Shown: positions 24,913-34,038, counted from the stretch's first letter. The stretch: DNA of 64,000 bases from Streptomyces sp. NBC_01571 (GCF_026339875.1 NZ_JAPEPZ010000001.1:5704001-5768000); one strand, 5' to 3'. Translations and numbers: made by a program. The notes: generated by a model from the sequence alone, not told the origin.

Positions 24913-26133
24913 TCAAGACGCCGCGCCGGTGAAGAGCTTCACGGCACCGGTCTGGTCGATGAGCAGGCCGTCCGCGCGGATGATCGCGCGGAAGGTGACC
25001 AGGTCAGAGTTGAACGCGTAGTCGTCCGAGCGCTCGAAGCGCACGCCGCCCGCGAGGCGGACGAAGTACTGCGAGAAGTCGCCGAACGCCACAGACTTCG
25101 CGTTGACCGCGGTCCCGGCCACGTTCGGGTCCGTGTGCACCGGCTTGCCCAGCAGCATGTCCGGCGCCCCGACCTGGATCGACGGCTGCCACAGGTACTG
25201 GCCCTGAGAGTCCTTCAGCTTCCGCGCGGACCCGAGGGAGGCGTCCTTCATCAGCCAGCCACACGAGGTGCTGTTCCGGTACGGCGCGATGACGCTGTAG
25301 TACAGGTCGATCAGGTTGTCCGCGGTGAACGCGCCCGTCACGCCGGTGCCGCCGGTCACGCCCGCGGACGCGGAGGTGATGATGCCGGTCGGCTTGGACG
25401 AGCCGTCGCCGGTGATGGCGTGGACACCGAACGCGTTGCCGAGCGCGCGGCCGGCCTGCATGGCGAGGTAGCCCTCCAGGTCGACGCCCGTGTCGGTGAG
25501 CAGCTCGGAGGACGCCTGGATCAGGACGCCGTACTTGTACGCCCCGAGAGTCCGCTTGGCGAACGCCGGGTCGGACTCGGAGATGGGCGCGGCCTCCGCA
25601 GTGAGCGCGCCACTGGAGTGCGCCGTGGTCACCGGGATCTCGATGCTCTCGCCGGACGCCGTGTTCAGGACGGTGGGCCCGGCCATCATGATCCCGGACA
25701 CCTCGATGAGGTGCGCCATGAGCTGGCCGTAGAACGTGGTGGGCACGGTGTTGCCGCCGGCCGTCGCGGTGCCCTTGACCAGGTCACGGAACGCGACCCC
25801 GTCCGGCTTCGCGATGTCGATGGCGCGCTGCTCGCCGCGCGCCCAGCGGCGGAGCTCGGAGTCCTTCTCGTCCGCCTTGCGGGCGCCGGGCTCCTGCGGC
25901 TTGGCGAGCAGGCCGGCGAACGCAGCCTCGGCGTCCTTGGTCCGCTGCTCGGCCTCGGTCAGGTCCTTCACGCGAGCGTCGATGCTGTTGAGGTCCGCGT
26001 TGAAGGCCTGGTACTTGCCCTCTTCCTCCGCGGTCAGATCGCGCTTCTCCTTCTCGGCCGTGTCGAGCAGCTCCTTGGCCTGCTCCCACACGTTGGCGCG
26101 CCGCTCCTGCAGCGACTTGATGAACGCAGTCAC
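24913..26133 (-). CDS. Major capsid protein, HK97 fold with delta domain
   Basis: 406 aa. Residues 1 to about 110 are a charged coiled coil (SLQERRANVWEQAKELLDTAEKEKRD ...), the scaffold-like delta domain removed by the protease. The rest is the HK97 capsid core (FRDLVKGTATAGGNTVPTTFYGQLMAHLIEVSGIM ... FVRLAGGVRFERSDDYAFNSDLVTFRAIIRADG). It follows the protease gene in the normal order. Confidence 0.93.
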   Translation of the reverse strand: MTAFIKSLQERRANVWEQAKELLDTAEKEKRDLTAEEEGKYQAFNADLNSIDARVKDLTEAEQRTKDAEAAFAGLLAKPQEPGARKADEKDSELRRWARGEQRAIDIAKPDGVAFRDLVKGTATAGGNTVPTTFYGQLMAHLIEVSGIMMAGPTVLNTASGESIEIPVTTAHSSGALTAEAAPISESDPAFAKRTLGAYKYGVLIQASSELLTDTGVDLEGYLAMQAGRALGNAFGVHAITGDGSSKPTGIITSASAGVTGGTGVTGAFTADNLIDLYYSVIAPYRNSTSCGWLMKDASLGSARKLKDSQGQYLWQPSIQVGAPDMLLGKPVHTDPNVAGTAVNAKSVAFGDFSQYFVRLAGGVRFERSDDYAFNSDLVTFRAIIRADGLLIDQTGAVKLFTGAAS

Positions 26134-26221
26134 GTTGCCCTCCTGGGCATGACGACGACACCCGCGGCGCGTCGGCCGGGGTGCCTGGTGGATGGAGTGT
26201 CGAGGTGGGGTTCGCCCTGCC

Positions 26222-26896
26222 TCAGAAGGTGCGGCGCCTCATCAGCTCGGCGCGCCGCTGCCGTACCGCCAGAACCGGGTGGGGTTCGCCCTGCCCGGTC
26301 GGCGGGATGATCGTGGGGGCCGGGGCCCCGAGGAACCGCTTCAGCTCGCCGGCCTCGGCCGCGGCTCGGACTTCCGCCAGCTCGGCGCCCGTCTTCTCCG
26401 CGAGGGAGCGCAGGCCCGTGGACGTGTCCAGGTATGCCGGGTCGTTGACCGGGGCGACGTCGACCAGCTGCCCGGACAGCAGCGTCCGCACGGGGAAGCC
26501 GTCGTCCGTCATCGCCCAGTCGTCCTCGAACGTGAAGAAGGCGAACGAGGACTCGGTGATGTCGCCGCGCTGCACCAGCTCGTACACGTCGCCGCGGGCC
26601 TGCGGTACGTCGACGCTGTAGTCGAGGCCCGTGCCGTCCGTCTGCAGCCGCAGCGTGCCCGCCCGGGACGTGCCGAGCAGCGCCATGTTGTCGTGGTTGT
26701 AGCGGGCCATCACGCGCGGCCAGCCGTCGCCCTCGGACTTCGCGAAGAATCCTGGGTCGATGCGCTCGACGAACCCGCCGAGGTTGCGGGACAGCGTGTT
26801 GAACTTCGCCGCGTATCCGCCGATGGTCCTGTTGTCGCCGGCCGCCCGGACCTCCACGAGGCCGCGCGTGAACCGACGCTCACTGTCGCCGTTCAT
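26222..26896 (-). CDS. HK97-type prohead protease
   Basis: 224 aa, ATG overlapping the portal stop (ATGA). VEVRAAGDNRTIGGYAAKFN, RYNHDNMALLGTSRAGTLRL and SFAFFTFEDDW carry the conserved His (YNHD) and Ser (ESSF) of the U35 prohead protease family. It cuts the capsid delta domain during head maturation. Confidence 0.9.
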   Translation of the reverse strand: MNGDSERRFTRGLVEVRAAGDNRTIGGYAAKFNTLSRNLGGFVERIDPGFFAKSEGDGWPRVMARYNHDNMALLGTSRAGTLRLQTDGTGLDYSVDVPQARGDVYELVQRGDITESSFAFFTFEDDWAMTDDGFPVRTLLSGQLVDVAPVNDPAYLDTSTGLRSLAEKTGAELAEVRAAAEAGELKRFLGAPAPTIIPPTGQGEPHPVLAVRQRRAELMRRRTF

Positions 26897-28041
26897 CACT
26901 TCTCGCTTTCGTCCGGAGCCACCTTGCCCAGTGGCGTGTAGTCCTGCCCGAGCCCGTTGGGCAGGGGCGGCTCGTCCTCGACGCGCCGCAGCTCGTCGAT
27001 GTTGTGCAGGCCGATCGCCCGGGAGATCCGGTGCGACTGGTAGCGGGTCAGGGTGTCGGTGCGCAGCATCGCGTCGACGTTGAACCGGGCTTCCTCGGTG
27101 GGCGGCCGCAGCCAGGAGAACGCGTCCTCCAGCCGGGCCAGCCAGGGGCGCAGTGTCCACGTCAGCAGGTCGATGCTGTTCTGCTCGACCGTGGCGTAGG
27201 TGAGGCTGCCGCCCGTCTCGCCGCCGACCTTCTCCGGCGGCACCCCGTAGATTGCTGCGATCTGGTTCGCCGTCGCCTTGATGGTCTCCAGGAACTGCGA
27301 CTCGTTGGCCGGTACCGAGATGGCCCGGTACTTCACGCCGTTGCCCAGCGCCACGACATCGCGTCCCTCGGCGGCCTCCTTGAACCGGGCCTTCAGGATC
27401 GTCGCCGCATCCCGGTCGACGACCATGTCCGTCTCCAGGACGGCGCTCGGGGTGGACCCGTTCGCGAACCAGTCTCGGCCGAACTGGTTGGCCAGCAGCC
27501 CGGCCTCCGTCGTCGTCGCGAAGTACGCGATCGGCGACAGCCCCAGGATCTGGCCGGGCACCGTGTAGGCCGGGATGTGGAACAGCTGCCCGTCCTCCAG
27601 GCGGCGGCCCTTGTGGTACCAGACGGGCACGGGGGCAAGGTTGTCCTGGATGCTCACGTCGTCCGGGTGGAGCCACTCGATCTGGCTCGGCCAGCCGTCC
27701 GGCCCCCAGGCGACGATCAGCCCGTAGGCGTTGCCGCGCAGCGTCAGCGAGGTCATGCACCGGTGCAGCCAGTCGTAGCGCGTACCGACCGCGGCCGGGC
27801 GCCGGAACAGCGGGGGCACCGGAGCCCGTAGACGGTCGTCTCCGTCCGTCCGGTAGGACTTCAGGGGCAGGGACGCCACCGAGTCCGCGAGCAGCCGTGT
27901 GGCCGCGTACACGGGCCCCAGGCGCAGCGCCCGCTCCTGGCTGTGGCCGCGCAGGACCGCCGGGTCTCCGCCCGAGCCCCACACGTCTTGGTACGAGATC
28001 GCCCGCTTCAACGCCGTGCGGCGGAAGGGCCACCACCTCAT
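26896..28041 (-). CDS. Portal protein, HK97 family
   Basis: 381 aa. RLGPVYAATRLLADSVASLPLKSYR, the crown/wing region and IAAIYGVPPEKVGGETGGSLTYATVEQNSIDLLTWTLRPWLARLEDAFS are characteristic of HK97-like portals. Forms the ring through which DNA enters and leaves the head. It overlaps the protease gene and follows the terminase. Confidence 0.93.
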   Translation of the reverse strand: MRWWPFRRTALKRAISYQDVWGSGGDPAVLRGHSQERALRLGPVYAATRLLADSVASLPLKSYRTDGDDRLRAPVPPLFRRPAAVGTRYDWLHRCMTSLTLRGNAYGLIVAWGPDGWPSQIEWLHPDDVSIQDNLAPVPVWYHKGRRLEDGQLFHIPAYTVPGQILGLSPIAYFATTTEAGLLANQFGRDWFANGSTPSAVLETDMVVDRDAATILKARFKEAAEGRDVVALGNGVKYRAISVPANESQFLETIKATANQIAAIYGVPPEKVGGETGGSLTYATVEQNSIDLLTWTLRPWLARLEDAFSWLRPPTEEARFNVDAMLRTDTLTRYQSHRISRAIGLHNIDELRRVEDEPPLPNGLGQDYTPLGKVAPDESEK

Positions 28042-28054
28042 GTCGTCACCCTTC

Positions 28055-29584
28055 TCACCACACGCTCAGCAGGATGTCTTTCGGCTCCTCGACCTCGGCG
28101 CCGAGCCCCCACTTCGCCAGCGTCACCGCGACAAGCGGGCTGATGTCGACGCTCACGCCGCGGCGGGCCCACGCCCACGCGTCACCGAGCGGCCGCATCT
28201 GTGCGCCCGCCAGCGCCGCGGCAAGCGGCGCCTGGTCGAGATGACTGACGGTCTGCTCGATGACCGCGTCGTAGAACTGGCCGCACGCGGAAGCCATCTC
28301 GCGGGCCTTCGGCTGCACCACCTCGACGCCGAGGCGCTGCTGCAGCTGCTCGATGATGGAACCGGCCGGCCCGCCGGCGTCGACGACCCAGCACTTCGGC
28401 TTCCACCGCTTGTGCAGTTCTTCCGCCCGGTCGAGTAGCCAGCCGGTGCCCGGCCGGTGGTCGACCACCTCGGCGTGCGTGCCGCCCCGCCAGGACCCGG
28501 CCACGCCGATCGCAGCGTGGGAGCGCTCGGGCGTCATGTCGATGGCGAACGCCACCTTCTCGCCAGGCTCCGACTCCGCGGCCGCCAGCGCCCGCCAGGC
28601 GTCCTCGCCGATGACCTGCCACGTGTCCGCCGTGTCGGACGGGTACACGCCCACACCGAGGCGCTCACGCGCGTACAGGGTGTCGCCGAGCGTCAGCCGC
28701 TCGTTCACCGACTTCTCCAGCGTCAGCCGGTACCCGACCGCCGGGTTGGCGATCAGTACCGACTCCGGCGCGCCTACGTCGTCGTGCTCGGTGCAGCCCT
28801 GCCCGCACTCGTCGCGGTGCTCGTTGATTGACCACTCGCAGTACGCCAGCGTCGGGTCTGCCACCCCGGACTCCAGGGCGGCCAGCGCGCGGCGGCGCAA
28901 CCGGCCGAGCTGCACGGACTGGTGGCCGATGCCGGCCGAACCGAGGTACCAGGTCTGTGGGTTCGCGACCGCGGCGAGCGTCGGAGCGAGCGCCGCCATT
29001 GCGTCGTCGCCGAGGATCATGTCCTCGTCGAGGACGATGCAGTCCGCCGTGAACCCGCGGCCGGAGCCGCCGGAGCGGGCGATGAACCGCAGGAGCTGCC
29101 CCGTGTGCAGCTCGATGCCTTCCTCGCCGACCGTCTGCCAGTACCGCTTAACACGTTTGTGCAGGTCAGGGCATGTGCGGATCAGTCGCTCGATCCGCTT
29201 GAACGCGTTCTTCGCCGTCTTGAACTCGTGCGCCGAGTGCAGGATCAGCTGCTCGCCACCGATGAACAGGCCCCACAGCTCGCGGGCCTCGATGATCCCG
29301 CCCTTCCCGTTCTGGCGCGGGACGTTGACGCAAACCTCGGAGGCGGCCCAGTTGCCGTCCGCCTTCTCGCCCATGCCCTGGTCGAGGACGAACTGCTGCC
29401 ACGGGTCGAGCTTCAGCCCGGCGCGGGCCGCCAGGTCGACGGCCTCCTGCCCGGCGCTCGACAGCGCGATGCCCGGCACGGTGAAGACTCGGGGTCTCTG
29501 GTGGCCGTACACGGCGCCGTCAGCCACCAGCGGCACGCCTTCGGGCTTCTTCCTGGCGCTTCTTTCGCTGCTCACCAATGTCAT
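28055..29584 (-). CDS. Terminase large subunit
   Basis: 509 aa from ATG after AAGGGGG. The ATPase domain has a Walker A-like VPRQNGKGGIIE (about residue 87), Walker B CIVLDEDMIL, and a C-terminal RNase H-like nuclease with VAFAIDMTPERS and CWVVDAGGP. It drives DNA packaging. Its start lies inside the preceding small gene (about 65-bp overlap), which suggests translational coupling. Confidence 0.92.
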   Translation of the reverse strand: MTLVSSERSARKKPEGVPLVADGAVYGHQRPRVFTVPGIALSSAGQEAVDLAARAGLKLDPWQQFVLDQGMGEKADGNWAASEVCVNVPRQNGKGGIIEARELWGLFIGGEQLILHSAHEFKTAKNAFKRIERLIRTCPDLHKRVKRYWQTVGEEGIELHTGQLLRFIARSGGSGRGFTADCIVLDEDMILGDDAMAALAPTLAAVANPQTWYLGSAGIGHQSVQLGRLRRRALAALESGVADPTLAYCEWSINEHRDECGQGCTEHDDVGAPESVLIANPAVGYRLTLEKSVNERLTLGDTLYARERLGVGVYPSDTADTWQVIGEDAWRALAAAESEPGEKVAFAIDMTPERSHAAIGVAGSWRGGTHAEVVDHRPGTGWLLDRAEELHKRWKPKCWVVDAGGPAGSIIEQLQQRLGVEVVQPKAREMASACGQFYDAVIEQTVSHLDQAPLAAALAGAQMRPLGDAWAWARRGVSVDISPLVAVTLAKWGLGAEVEEPKDILLSVW

Positions 29585-29795
29585 CGACCGCGTCCCCCTT
29601 CTCCCCGACGGGGGCGAGCTTCCGGAGGTCGGCCATGATCGAGCGCAGCTCACGGGCAGTAACGGCCTTGGCGGTGGCGGCGTCCGTGCCGTCGATGGCC
29701 TGCGCGAGATCGAAGGCGACGGCCGCCATGCCGGGCGACGTCTCGGCCGCGTGGAGATCTTCGAGCTCGGCGGCGATCATGTCGGCGATGGCCAT
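29520..29795 (-). CDS. Putative terminase small subunit / packaging protein
   Basis: 91 aa, ATG after GGAGGTGGTC. Helical, acidic first half (AIADMIAAELEDLHAAETSPGMAAVAFDLAQAID) and a very basic tail (EQRKKRQEEARRRAAGG). Position just before the large terminase and the helical fold suggest the small subunit, but no DNA-binding motif is clear. First gene after the repeat-bearing promoter region. Confidence 0.55.
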   Translation of the reverse strand: MAIADMIAAELEDLHAAETSPGMAAVAFDLAQAIDGTDAATAKAVTARELRSIMADLRKLAPVGEKGDAVDDIGEQRKKRQEEARRRAAGG

Positions 29796-29805
29796 GACCA
29801 CCTCC

Positions 29806-29894
29806 ACTAATTCACTCGAACCTGGTTCGCGGAAATAGCGGGGCGATCACAGAGAGTGAGGCCACTAATGTGGTCGAACTCAGTTCGCGCGGAA
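29806..29894 (-). promoter_or_regulatory. Late-operon promoter region with two matched operators
   Basis: Two copies of a roughly 30-bp unit: CACTAAT, a 4-bp spacer, TCGAAC-N3-GTTCG, then GGAA. The 13-bp palindromes CGAACCTGGTTCG (29817-29829) and CGAACTCAGTTCG (29875-29887) are their cores. The spacing is N3, not the N4 of actinobacterial LexA boxes. They sit directly upstream of the structural operon and probably bind the phage repressor or an activator. Confidence 0.6.
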
Positions 29895-29995
29895 TGATCT
29901 TTCAAAATCGCCGCGCAAAAAATCGGGCGAGAAGGGCGTTTGGGTCGCCCGCCCTCCCCCTCAAAAAGGGGCCGGGCTCATCTCGTTGATCATGG

Positions 29996-30433
29996 TCACC
30001 ACACTCGGGACGCCTGCGGCATCTCGTCTCGGGGCCGGCCGCGCCGGGCGTTGTACCACCGGGTGACGACCCGTTCCATCTCAGGCTGTCGCATGGCCTT
30101 GACCCTCTGCATGACGATCTCCCGCCCGGGGTCGATGGTCACGATGCGGGCCTCCAGCCTCTTGTACTTGGCCAGGGCCTTGGCGCTGGGCTGTGTGTGG
30201 ATGACGTACACGTCGACCTTGTCGAGGTGCTGGTACGCCTCGTTGAGTGCGGCGAAGCGGGCTCGGTGCACCACCCGCATCAGTACGTCACCGTGTGCGT
30301 GGTGGTCTGCTCCGGGGCCGGCCATGGCCAGGGCCATCAGGTCCAGGTCGATGACGATGTCGTTGGCCTTGGCGTGATCCTTGATCCAGCTGGACTTGCC
30401 CGCGGCCGGCGGGCCGGTGACGACGATCAGCAC
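29996..30433 (-). CDS. P-loop kinase-like AAA protein
   Basis: 145 aa from GTG overlapping the upstream stop (GTGCTGA). LIVVTGPPAAGKSSWIKDHAKANDIVIDLDLMALAMAG is a clear Walker A with a following acidic strand, as in small nucleotide or nucleoside kinases and zeta-toxin-like folds. The C-terminal WYNARRGRPRDEM is basic. It lies just upstream of the packaging genes. The substrate is not known. Confidence 0.7.
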   Translation of the reverse strand: MLIVVTGPPAAGKSSWIKDHAKANDIVIDLDLMALAMAGPGADHHAHGDVLMRVVHRARFAALNEAYQHLDKVDVYVIHTQPSAKALAKYKRLEARIVTIDPGREIVMQRVKAMRQPEMERVVTRWYNARRGRPRDEMPQASRVW

Positions 30434-30582
30434 CGGCCGAGGGCCGGGTCGATGCCGCGGTCTCCGGCGGCGAGCCGCTCGGGTTGCTGGCAGACGTTCC
30501 AGTCGCACGGGGTGTCCCACTCCGTGTGCCAGCACTGCACGGGCGGGTCGTCGTCCTCGTCCTCGTCGTCTTCGAACTGCAT
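30427..30582 (-). CDS. Small acidic Cys protein
   Basis: 51 aa from ATG after AGGTGGTGACC. It begins MQFEDDEDEDDD and contains CWHTEWDTPCDWNVC and a C-terminal RC. The acidic head and paired Cys are the only visible features. Its stop is coupled to the kinase-like gene. Function unknown. Confidence 0.5.
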   Translation of the reverse strand: MQFEDDEDEDDDPPVQCWHTEWDTPCDWNVCQQPERLAAGDRGIDPALGRC

Positions 30583-30591
30583 GGTCACCAC

Positions 30592-30699
30592 CTACGGAAG
30601 CCAGGTTCCGAACCGCCGCTTGCTAGCGATCATGATCGCCATTCCCGCGCCGACCCCGGCAGCGTCGAAGAGTACGAGCAGCCAGACAACCGGTGACAT
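30592..30699 (-). CDS. 35-aa membrane peptide
   Basis: ATG preceded by GGAGGTGGTGACC, almost the same leader as the 30582 gene. MSPVVWLLVLFDAAGVGAGM is hydrophobic and is followed by KRRFGTWLP. Overall a single-pass small membrane protein; function unknown. Confidence 0.45.
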   Translation of the reverse strand: MSPVVWLLVLFDAAGVGAGMAIMIASKRRFGTWLP

Positions 30700-30701
30700 G
30701 G

Positions 30702-30977
30702 TCACCACCTCCGCGAAGATCTCTGGGGCCTGCTGGGCGTCGTCCTGTTGCCCCTCGCACTGTTGCACCGCCGGTGCGCTGAGCGGGCGTTGACGGGGTC
30801 GGTGAGGTTGCCGCCGCGGGACAGCGGGATCAGGTGGTCGAGGGTGAAGGCGAGCGGGTGCCGGCGGCCGTCGACGTCTGGCGGGATGTTGTGGCCGCAG
30901 ATCCAGCACGGGAGGCCGAGGGCCTTCTGCGCGGCGACGAGGCGGCGGTAGGGGCGCCCGTTGCGGATACCGGCCAC
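30702..30977 (-). CDS. HNH endonuclease
   Basis: 91 aa. CWICGHNIPP ... LDHLIPLSRGG ... NARSAHRRCNSARGN contains the complete HNH signature and two zinc CxxC-type pairs. HNH proteins beside terminase genes are needed for DNA cutting and packaging in many siphophages. It is separated from the terminase by small genes and the late promoter region. Confidence 0.88.
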   Translation of the reverse strand: MAGIRNGRPYRRLVAAQKALGLPCWICGHNIPPDVDGRRHPLAFTLDHLIPLSRGGNLTDPVNARSAHRRCNSARGNRTTPSRPQRSSRRW

Positions 30978-30993
30978 GGGCGCCCACCTCCGT

Positions 30994-31245
30994 CTATGCG
31001 TCGCCGAGGACGTCCTTGCGGGCTTCTGCGGCCTTGCGGTTGAGGGTGCCGGTCATGCGGAACAGGGCGACGGTGAGGGCGAGGAACCCGGCGACGAGGA
31101 GCAGCTGGGTGATGACGCTGACGATGTGGATGTTCTGGGTGGCCAGGGCGATGGCCAGCAGGATGAAGTTGCCGCAGGCCCACGCGAACCAGATGCGGAG
31201 CTTCTCGACGCGGACGGCGCTCTGGACTTCTCTGTAGCTGGTCAT
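30994..31245 (-). CDS. Two-helix membrane protein
   Basis: 83 aa from ATG 31245. It has two transmembrane segments (LRIWFAWACGNFILLAIALATQ and VSVITQLLLVAGFLALTVALF) and a charged C-terminus. Upstream of HNH in the same direction. Role unknown. Confidence 0.55.
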   Translation of the reverse strand: MTSYREVQSAVRVEKLRIWFAWACGNFILLAIALATQNIHIVSVITQLLLVAGFLALTVALFRMTGTLNRKAAEARKDVLGDA

Positions 31246-31413
31246 GGTCCCCCCAAGGGCTGCGGATGCTGAGTGGGCATCATGCGCCGTTGGGGGGCGT
31301 TGTGGTGGCGGTGTGGCTGTCCTGTGACCCGTGGGGGTGAGGGACGGCGGCGCGGGCGGGTGCGCTCCCGCTTCCCGGTCGCCCAACCGGTTTCCGCGCC
31401 GCCGTCGGGCACG

Positions 31414-31452
31414 ACGAAGCCCCGGGGGCGCGGGGCCGCTCCGGGGCTTCGT
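31414..31452. terminator. Strong hairpin separating two operons
   Basis: ACGAAGCCCCGG and CCGGGGCTTCGT form a perfect 12-bp stem with a 15-nt loop. The surrounding stretch 31246-31520 shows no credible gene, so this marks an operon boundary. Confidence 0.75.
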
Positions 31453-31520
31453 GTGCGTCTGTGGTGCCGGTTGAGGGCACAGTTGTACACGCAGATCGTC
31501 ACACGCCGTCTGACCTGGGG

Positions 31521-31721
31521 TCAAGCGGCGGCGCGTGCTTGTCGTTCGGCGAGGAGCGCGGCGACGTCTGCGACGGCGTACCAGGGGTGTCGTTCGGTGC
31601 CTCCGACGCGCTTGAGGCGGCCTCGGTAGACGAGGTTGCGGACGCCGCCGGTGCTGGTGCCGAGGGCGCGGGCGACGTCGCGGGTGGTGTACCGGCCGGG
31701 CGGGGCGAGCTCGTCTTCCAT
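31521..31721 (-). CDS. MerR/HTH_17-type DNA-binding protein
   Basis: 66 aa. YTTRDVARALGTSTGGVRNLVYRGRLKRVGGTERHPWYAVADVAALL is a winged helix of the MerR/excisionase type. It lies alone between two terminators and is a candidate regulator or recombination directionality factor of the prophage. Confidence 0.7.
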   Translation of the reverse strand: MEDELAPPGRYTTRDVARALGTSTGGVRNLVYRGRLKRVGGTERHPWYAVADVAALLAERQARAAA

Positions 31722-31854
31722 GCCTCCATGATGCGGCAGCGGTGTCGTCTGCGGGGTGGGTCCGGATCACTGATTCGGGTCGCTTTTGGCGTGCGGGGCG
31801 AGACCCCCGAAACTCGAAACCTCCCAGCTCACGCCCGATATCGGGGCCGAAACC

Positions 31855-31895
31855 GGTTTCGGATCAAGGTGAAACCACAGCCTTGATCCGAAACC
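31855..31895. terminator. 15-bp perfect stem after the FtsK operon
   Basis: GGTTTCGGATCAAGG and CCTTGATCCGAAACC pair perfectly with an 11-nt loop, just 13 bp after the stop of the minus-strand translocase gene. It is a terminator by position and strength. Confidence 0.8.
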
Positions 31896-31908
31896 AGCCT
31901 GGCGGGCT

Positions 31909-34038
31909 CTACTCGCCGTCTTCGGCGGCGGGCAGATCGGCGTACCGCAGGCCCTTGGCGCCGCCACAGCACTCACGGATGGTGAGCTGCTTGGTCGCCA
32001 CCTTGAGCGGCTTCAACGCCGCGCTGAGCGCCGTCGACGACTCGGCAGGCTCCATCTCCAGCCAGGCCTTGTACAGGTCCGGCCGGTAGGGGGCCAGGGC
32101 TTCGACGAGCCGGTGCGAGTGGATCGCCTCGACCCCGTCCGGCCAGATCGCGCGCAGGTGGTCGACGATCGTCTCGACGTCCTGCTCCTCGACCTGCGCG
32201 CCCACCGCCTGTCCAGTGAGGGTGCCGGCGGCGGTGCGCAGCGCGAGGGCGCGCTTGCCGACCTCCTCGGCCTCGGTCTGCTTGATGAACGCGGCGCGCA
32301 CGGTGAAGCCTTCGCGGCCACGGGCGAGGATGCCGGTTCCCTGCTCGTCGACGCTGATGTCTGTGGCGCGCAGGCCGCGGTCGTAGGCGCCGGTGCCGAG
32401 GACGTTGTTGTTGGCGCGCCAGTCCATGACGGCGAGGCACAGGCGGGTGCCGACGCTGCTGGAGACCGAGGTGGGCAGGGAGTTCGCGTCCGGGTTCTGG
32501 GTGAGCAGGATGAGGATGAGGCCGTAGGCGCGGCCCTTCTTGATGAGGCGGGTGGCCAGGGCGGTGGCCTCGTCCTTGTAGTCGGGGTGCGTGAACAGCT
32601 CCTGGACCTCGTCGATGACGATGACGCGCGGCCCGAGCTGCTGCTCCGGGTACTTCTCGGCGAGCGCGCGGGTGACGCGCCGGCCGTCGGGGACCTCGGA
32701 CGCGGGCAGTCCCTTGATGAACTTGGCGCGGCGCTGGTACTCGGCGATGCCGGAGCGCATGCCGCCGAGGGCGGCCTCCAACTCGGGGTCGTCGTCGCCG
32801 GACACGTACCGGTGGCAGATCGGCTTGACGGCCTCGAGGTCGCCGGATCCCTTCAGCTCGTAGATCCACAGTTCGGCGGTGGGGTCGAGGGCGACGCCGA
32901 GGACGACGGCGAGGGCGCAGGACGTCTTGCCGGAGCCGGGGATGCCTCCGACCAGCAGGTTCGAGTACATGAGGGTGATGTCGATGAGGTTGCCGCGCGG
33001 GTCGAAGCCGTAGGGCAGCGGCTCGTACACGTCGGCGGTGCCCTGCTTCATGAGCGGCCACAGCTTCCGCCCGGACTTCGCCGGGTCCCGCTGGGCAACC
33101 CAGAGCACCAGGCGGCCCGGGTGCGCGGTGCGGTCGACGGAGGGCCACACGGTGCTGATGGGGCGGCGCATCGCCGCGGCGAGTGCGGCCCGCTTCTCCA
33201 GGACGGCGGTGGCCTCGACGCCCGGCGGGAGGTCGACCTCGGCGCGCCAGCCCGGTCCGTCGCGCATGACCTCGGCGGCGAACTCGACGCCCCGCTTGCC
33301 CTTCTTGCCCTCGATGCCGATCGCGGCGAGCGCGTCGATCACCTCGGTGGAGTCGAGGCGGCGCAGCACGTTGGTGGCGACGTAGCGGGTGACCAGCGGC
33401 TTTCCGTCGCTCTTCTTGCCGTTGAGGCCGACGAGGGTGGCGGCGGCGAGCGTCGCGGCGAGCGTCCAGCCGGGCGCCAGGAAGCAGCCGGCCAGGGTGG
33501 TGACACCGGTGGTCGTGGCGACCACCAGTGACACGATGCGGCGCGGCCGGACGCGGCGGGAGTGCTCCCGGGACAGGGACAGCCACGCCTCGATGTCCGC
33601 GGACGCGGCGGCCCTGGCCTCGACCGGGCGGGCCTCCGTGTCCGCCACCCAGCGTCCCCAGCGCAGGACCATGCGGGCGAGGCCGCGGGGCGCCCTGGTG
33701 AGCAGGCGCAGGGCGTAGACGGGCAGGCGGATGGCGTGGAAGGCGGTGACGTGTCCGTAGTAGGACGCCGTCCAGCGGGCGGCGTTGACGAACTCGGCGG
33801 CGTTGCGCAGGAAGGTCGGGACGACGGGCGGGGCGTCGGCGAGGTACGCCTGTCGCTCGGCGATCCACGTGCCGGTCGGCAGCTGTTCGGCGGGCGGGTC
33901 GACGGGGCGCGGCTTGGCGTCCTGGGCGACGTCGATGATGGTCTCGGTGAGGGTGTCGCGGGCGTCCTCGGTGAACGCGTGGGCGTCCTGGGCGTCCTGG
34001 GGGGCGTCCTTGTGGAGCTGGACGACATTGTTCGTCAT
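31909..34038 (-). CDS. FtsK/SpoIIIE (TraB-like) DNA translocase
   Basis: 709 aa. Order: disordered N-terminus, two hydrophobic segments (about residues 168-205), then the motor domain with Walker A GGIPGSGKTS (about 365) and Walker B RVIVIDEVQELF (about 469), followed by QNPDANSLP. In Streptomyces, septal FtsK-like proteins (TraB) move double-stranded DNA of plasmids and AICEs between cells; FtsK-like genes also occur in some actinophages. Last gene of an operon with SpdB-like membrane genes. Confidence 0.88.
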   Translation of the reverse strand: MTNNVVQLHKDAPQDAQDAHAFTEDARDTLTETIIDVAQDAKPRPVDPPAEQLPTGTWIAERQAYLADAPPVVPTFLRNAAEFVNAARWTASYYGHVTAFHAIRLPVYALRLLTRAPRGLARMVLRWGRWVADTEARPVEARAAASADIEAWLSLSREHSRRVRPRRIVSLVVATTTGVTTLAGCFLAPGWTLAATLAAATLVGLNGKKSDGKPLVTRYVATNVLRRLDSTEVIDALAAIGIEGKKGKRGVEFAAEVMRDGPGWRAEVDLPPGVEATAVLEKRAALAAAMRRPISTVWPSVDRTAHPGRLVLWVAQRDPAKSGRKLWPLMKQGTADVYEPLPYGFDPRGNLIDITLMYSNLLVGGIPGSGKTSCALAVVLGVALDPTAELWIYELKGSGDLEAVKPICHRYVSGDDDPELEAALGGMRSGIAEYQRRAKFIKGLPASEVPDGRRVTRALAEKYPEQQLGPRVIVIDEVQELFTHPDYKDEATALATRLIKKGRAYGLILILLTQNPDANSLPTSVSSSVGTRLCLAVMDWRANNNVLGTGAYDRGLRATDISVDEQGTGILARGREGFTVRAAFIKQTEAEEVGKRALALRTAAGTLTGQAVGAQVEEQDVETIVDHLRAIWPDGVEAIHSHRLVEALAPYRPDLYKAWLEMEPAESSTALSAALKPLKVATKQLTIRECCGGAKGLRYADLPAAEDGE

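Noticed and set aside
29817..29887. LexA (SOS) boxes before the terminase operon
   Set aside because: The palindromes have a 3-bp spacer, not the 4-bp spacer of the actinobacterial consensus; kept only as operators of unknown protein.
31242..31502. 86-codon minus-strand frame between two operons
   Set aside because: Covers a strong terminator hairpin, contains low-complexity Arg/His/Pro, and has no ribosome site.
32113..33531. Long plus-strand frame opposite the FtsK gene
   Set aside because: Antisense shadow; motor motifs are clear on the minus strand.
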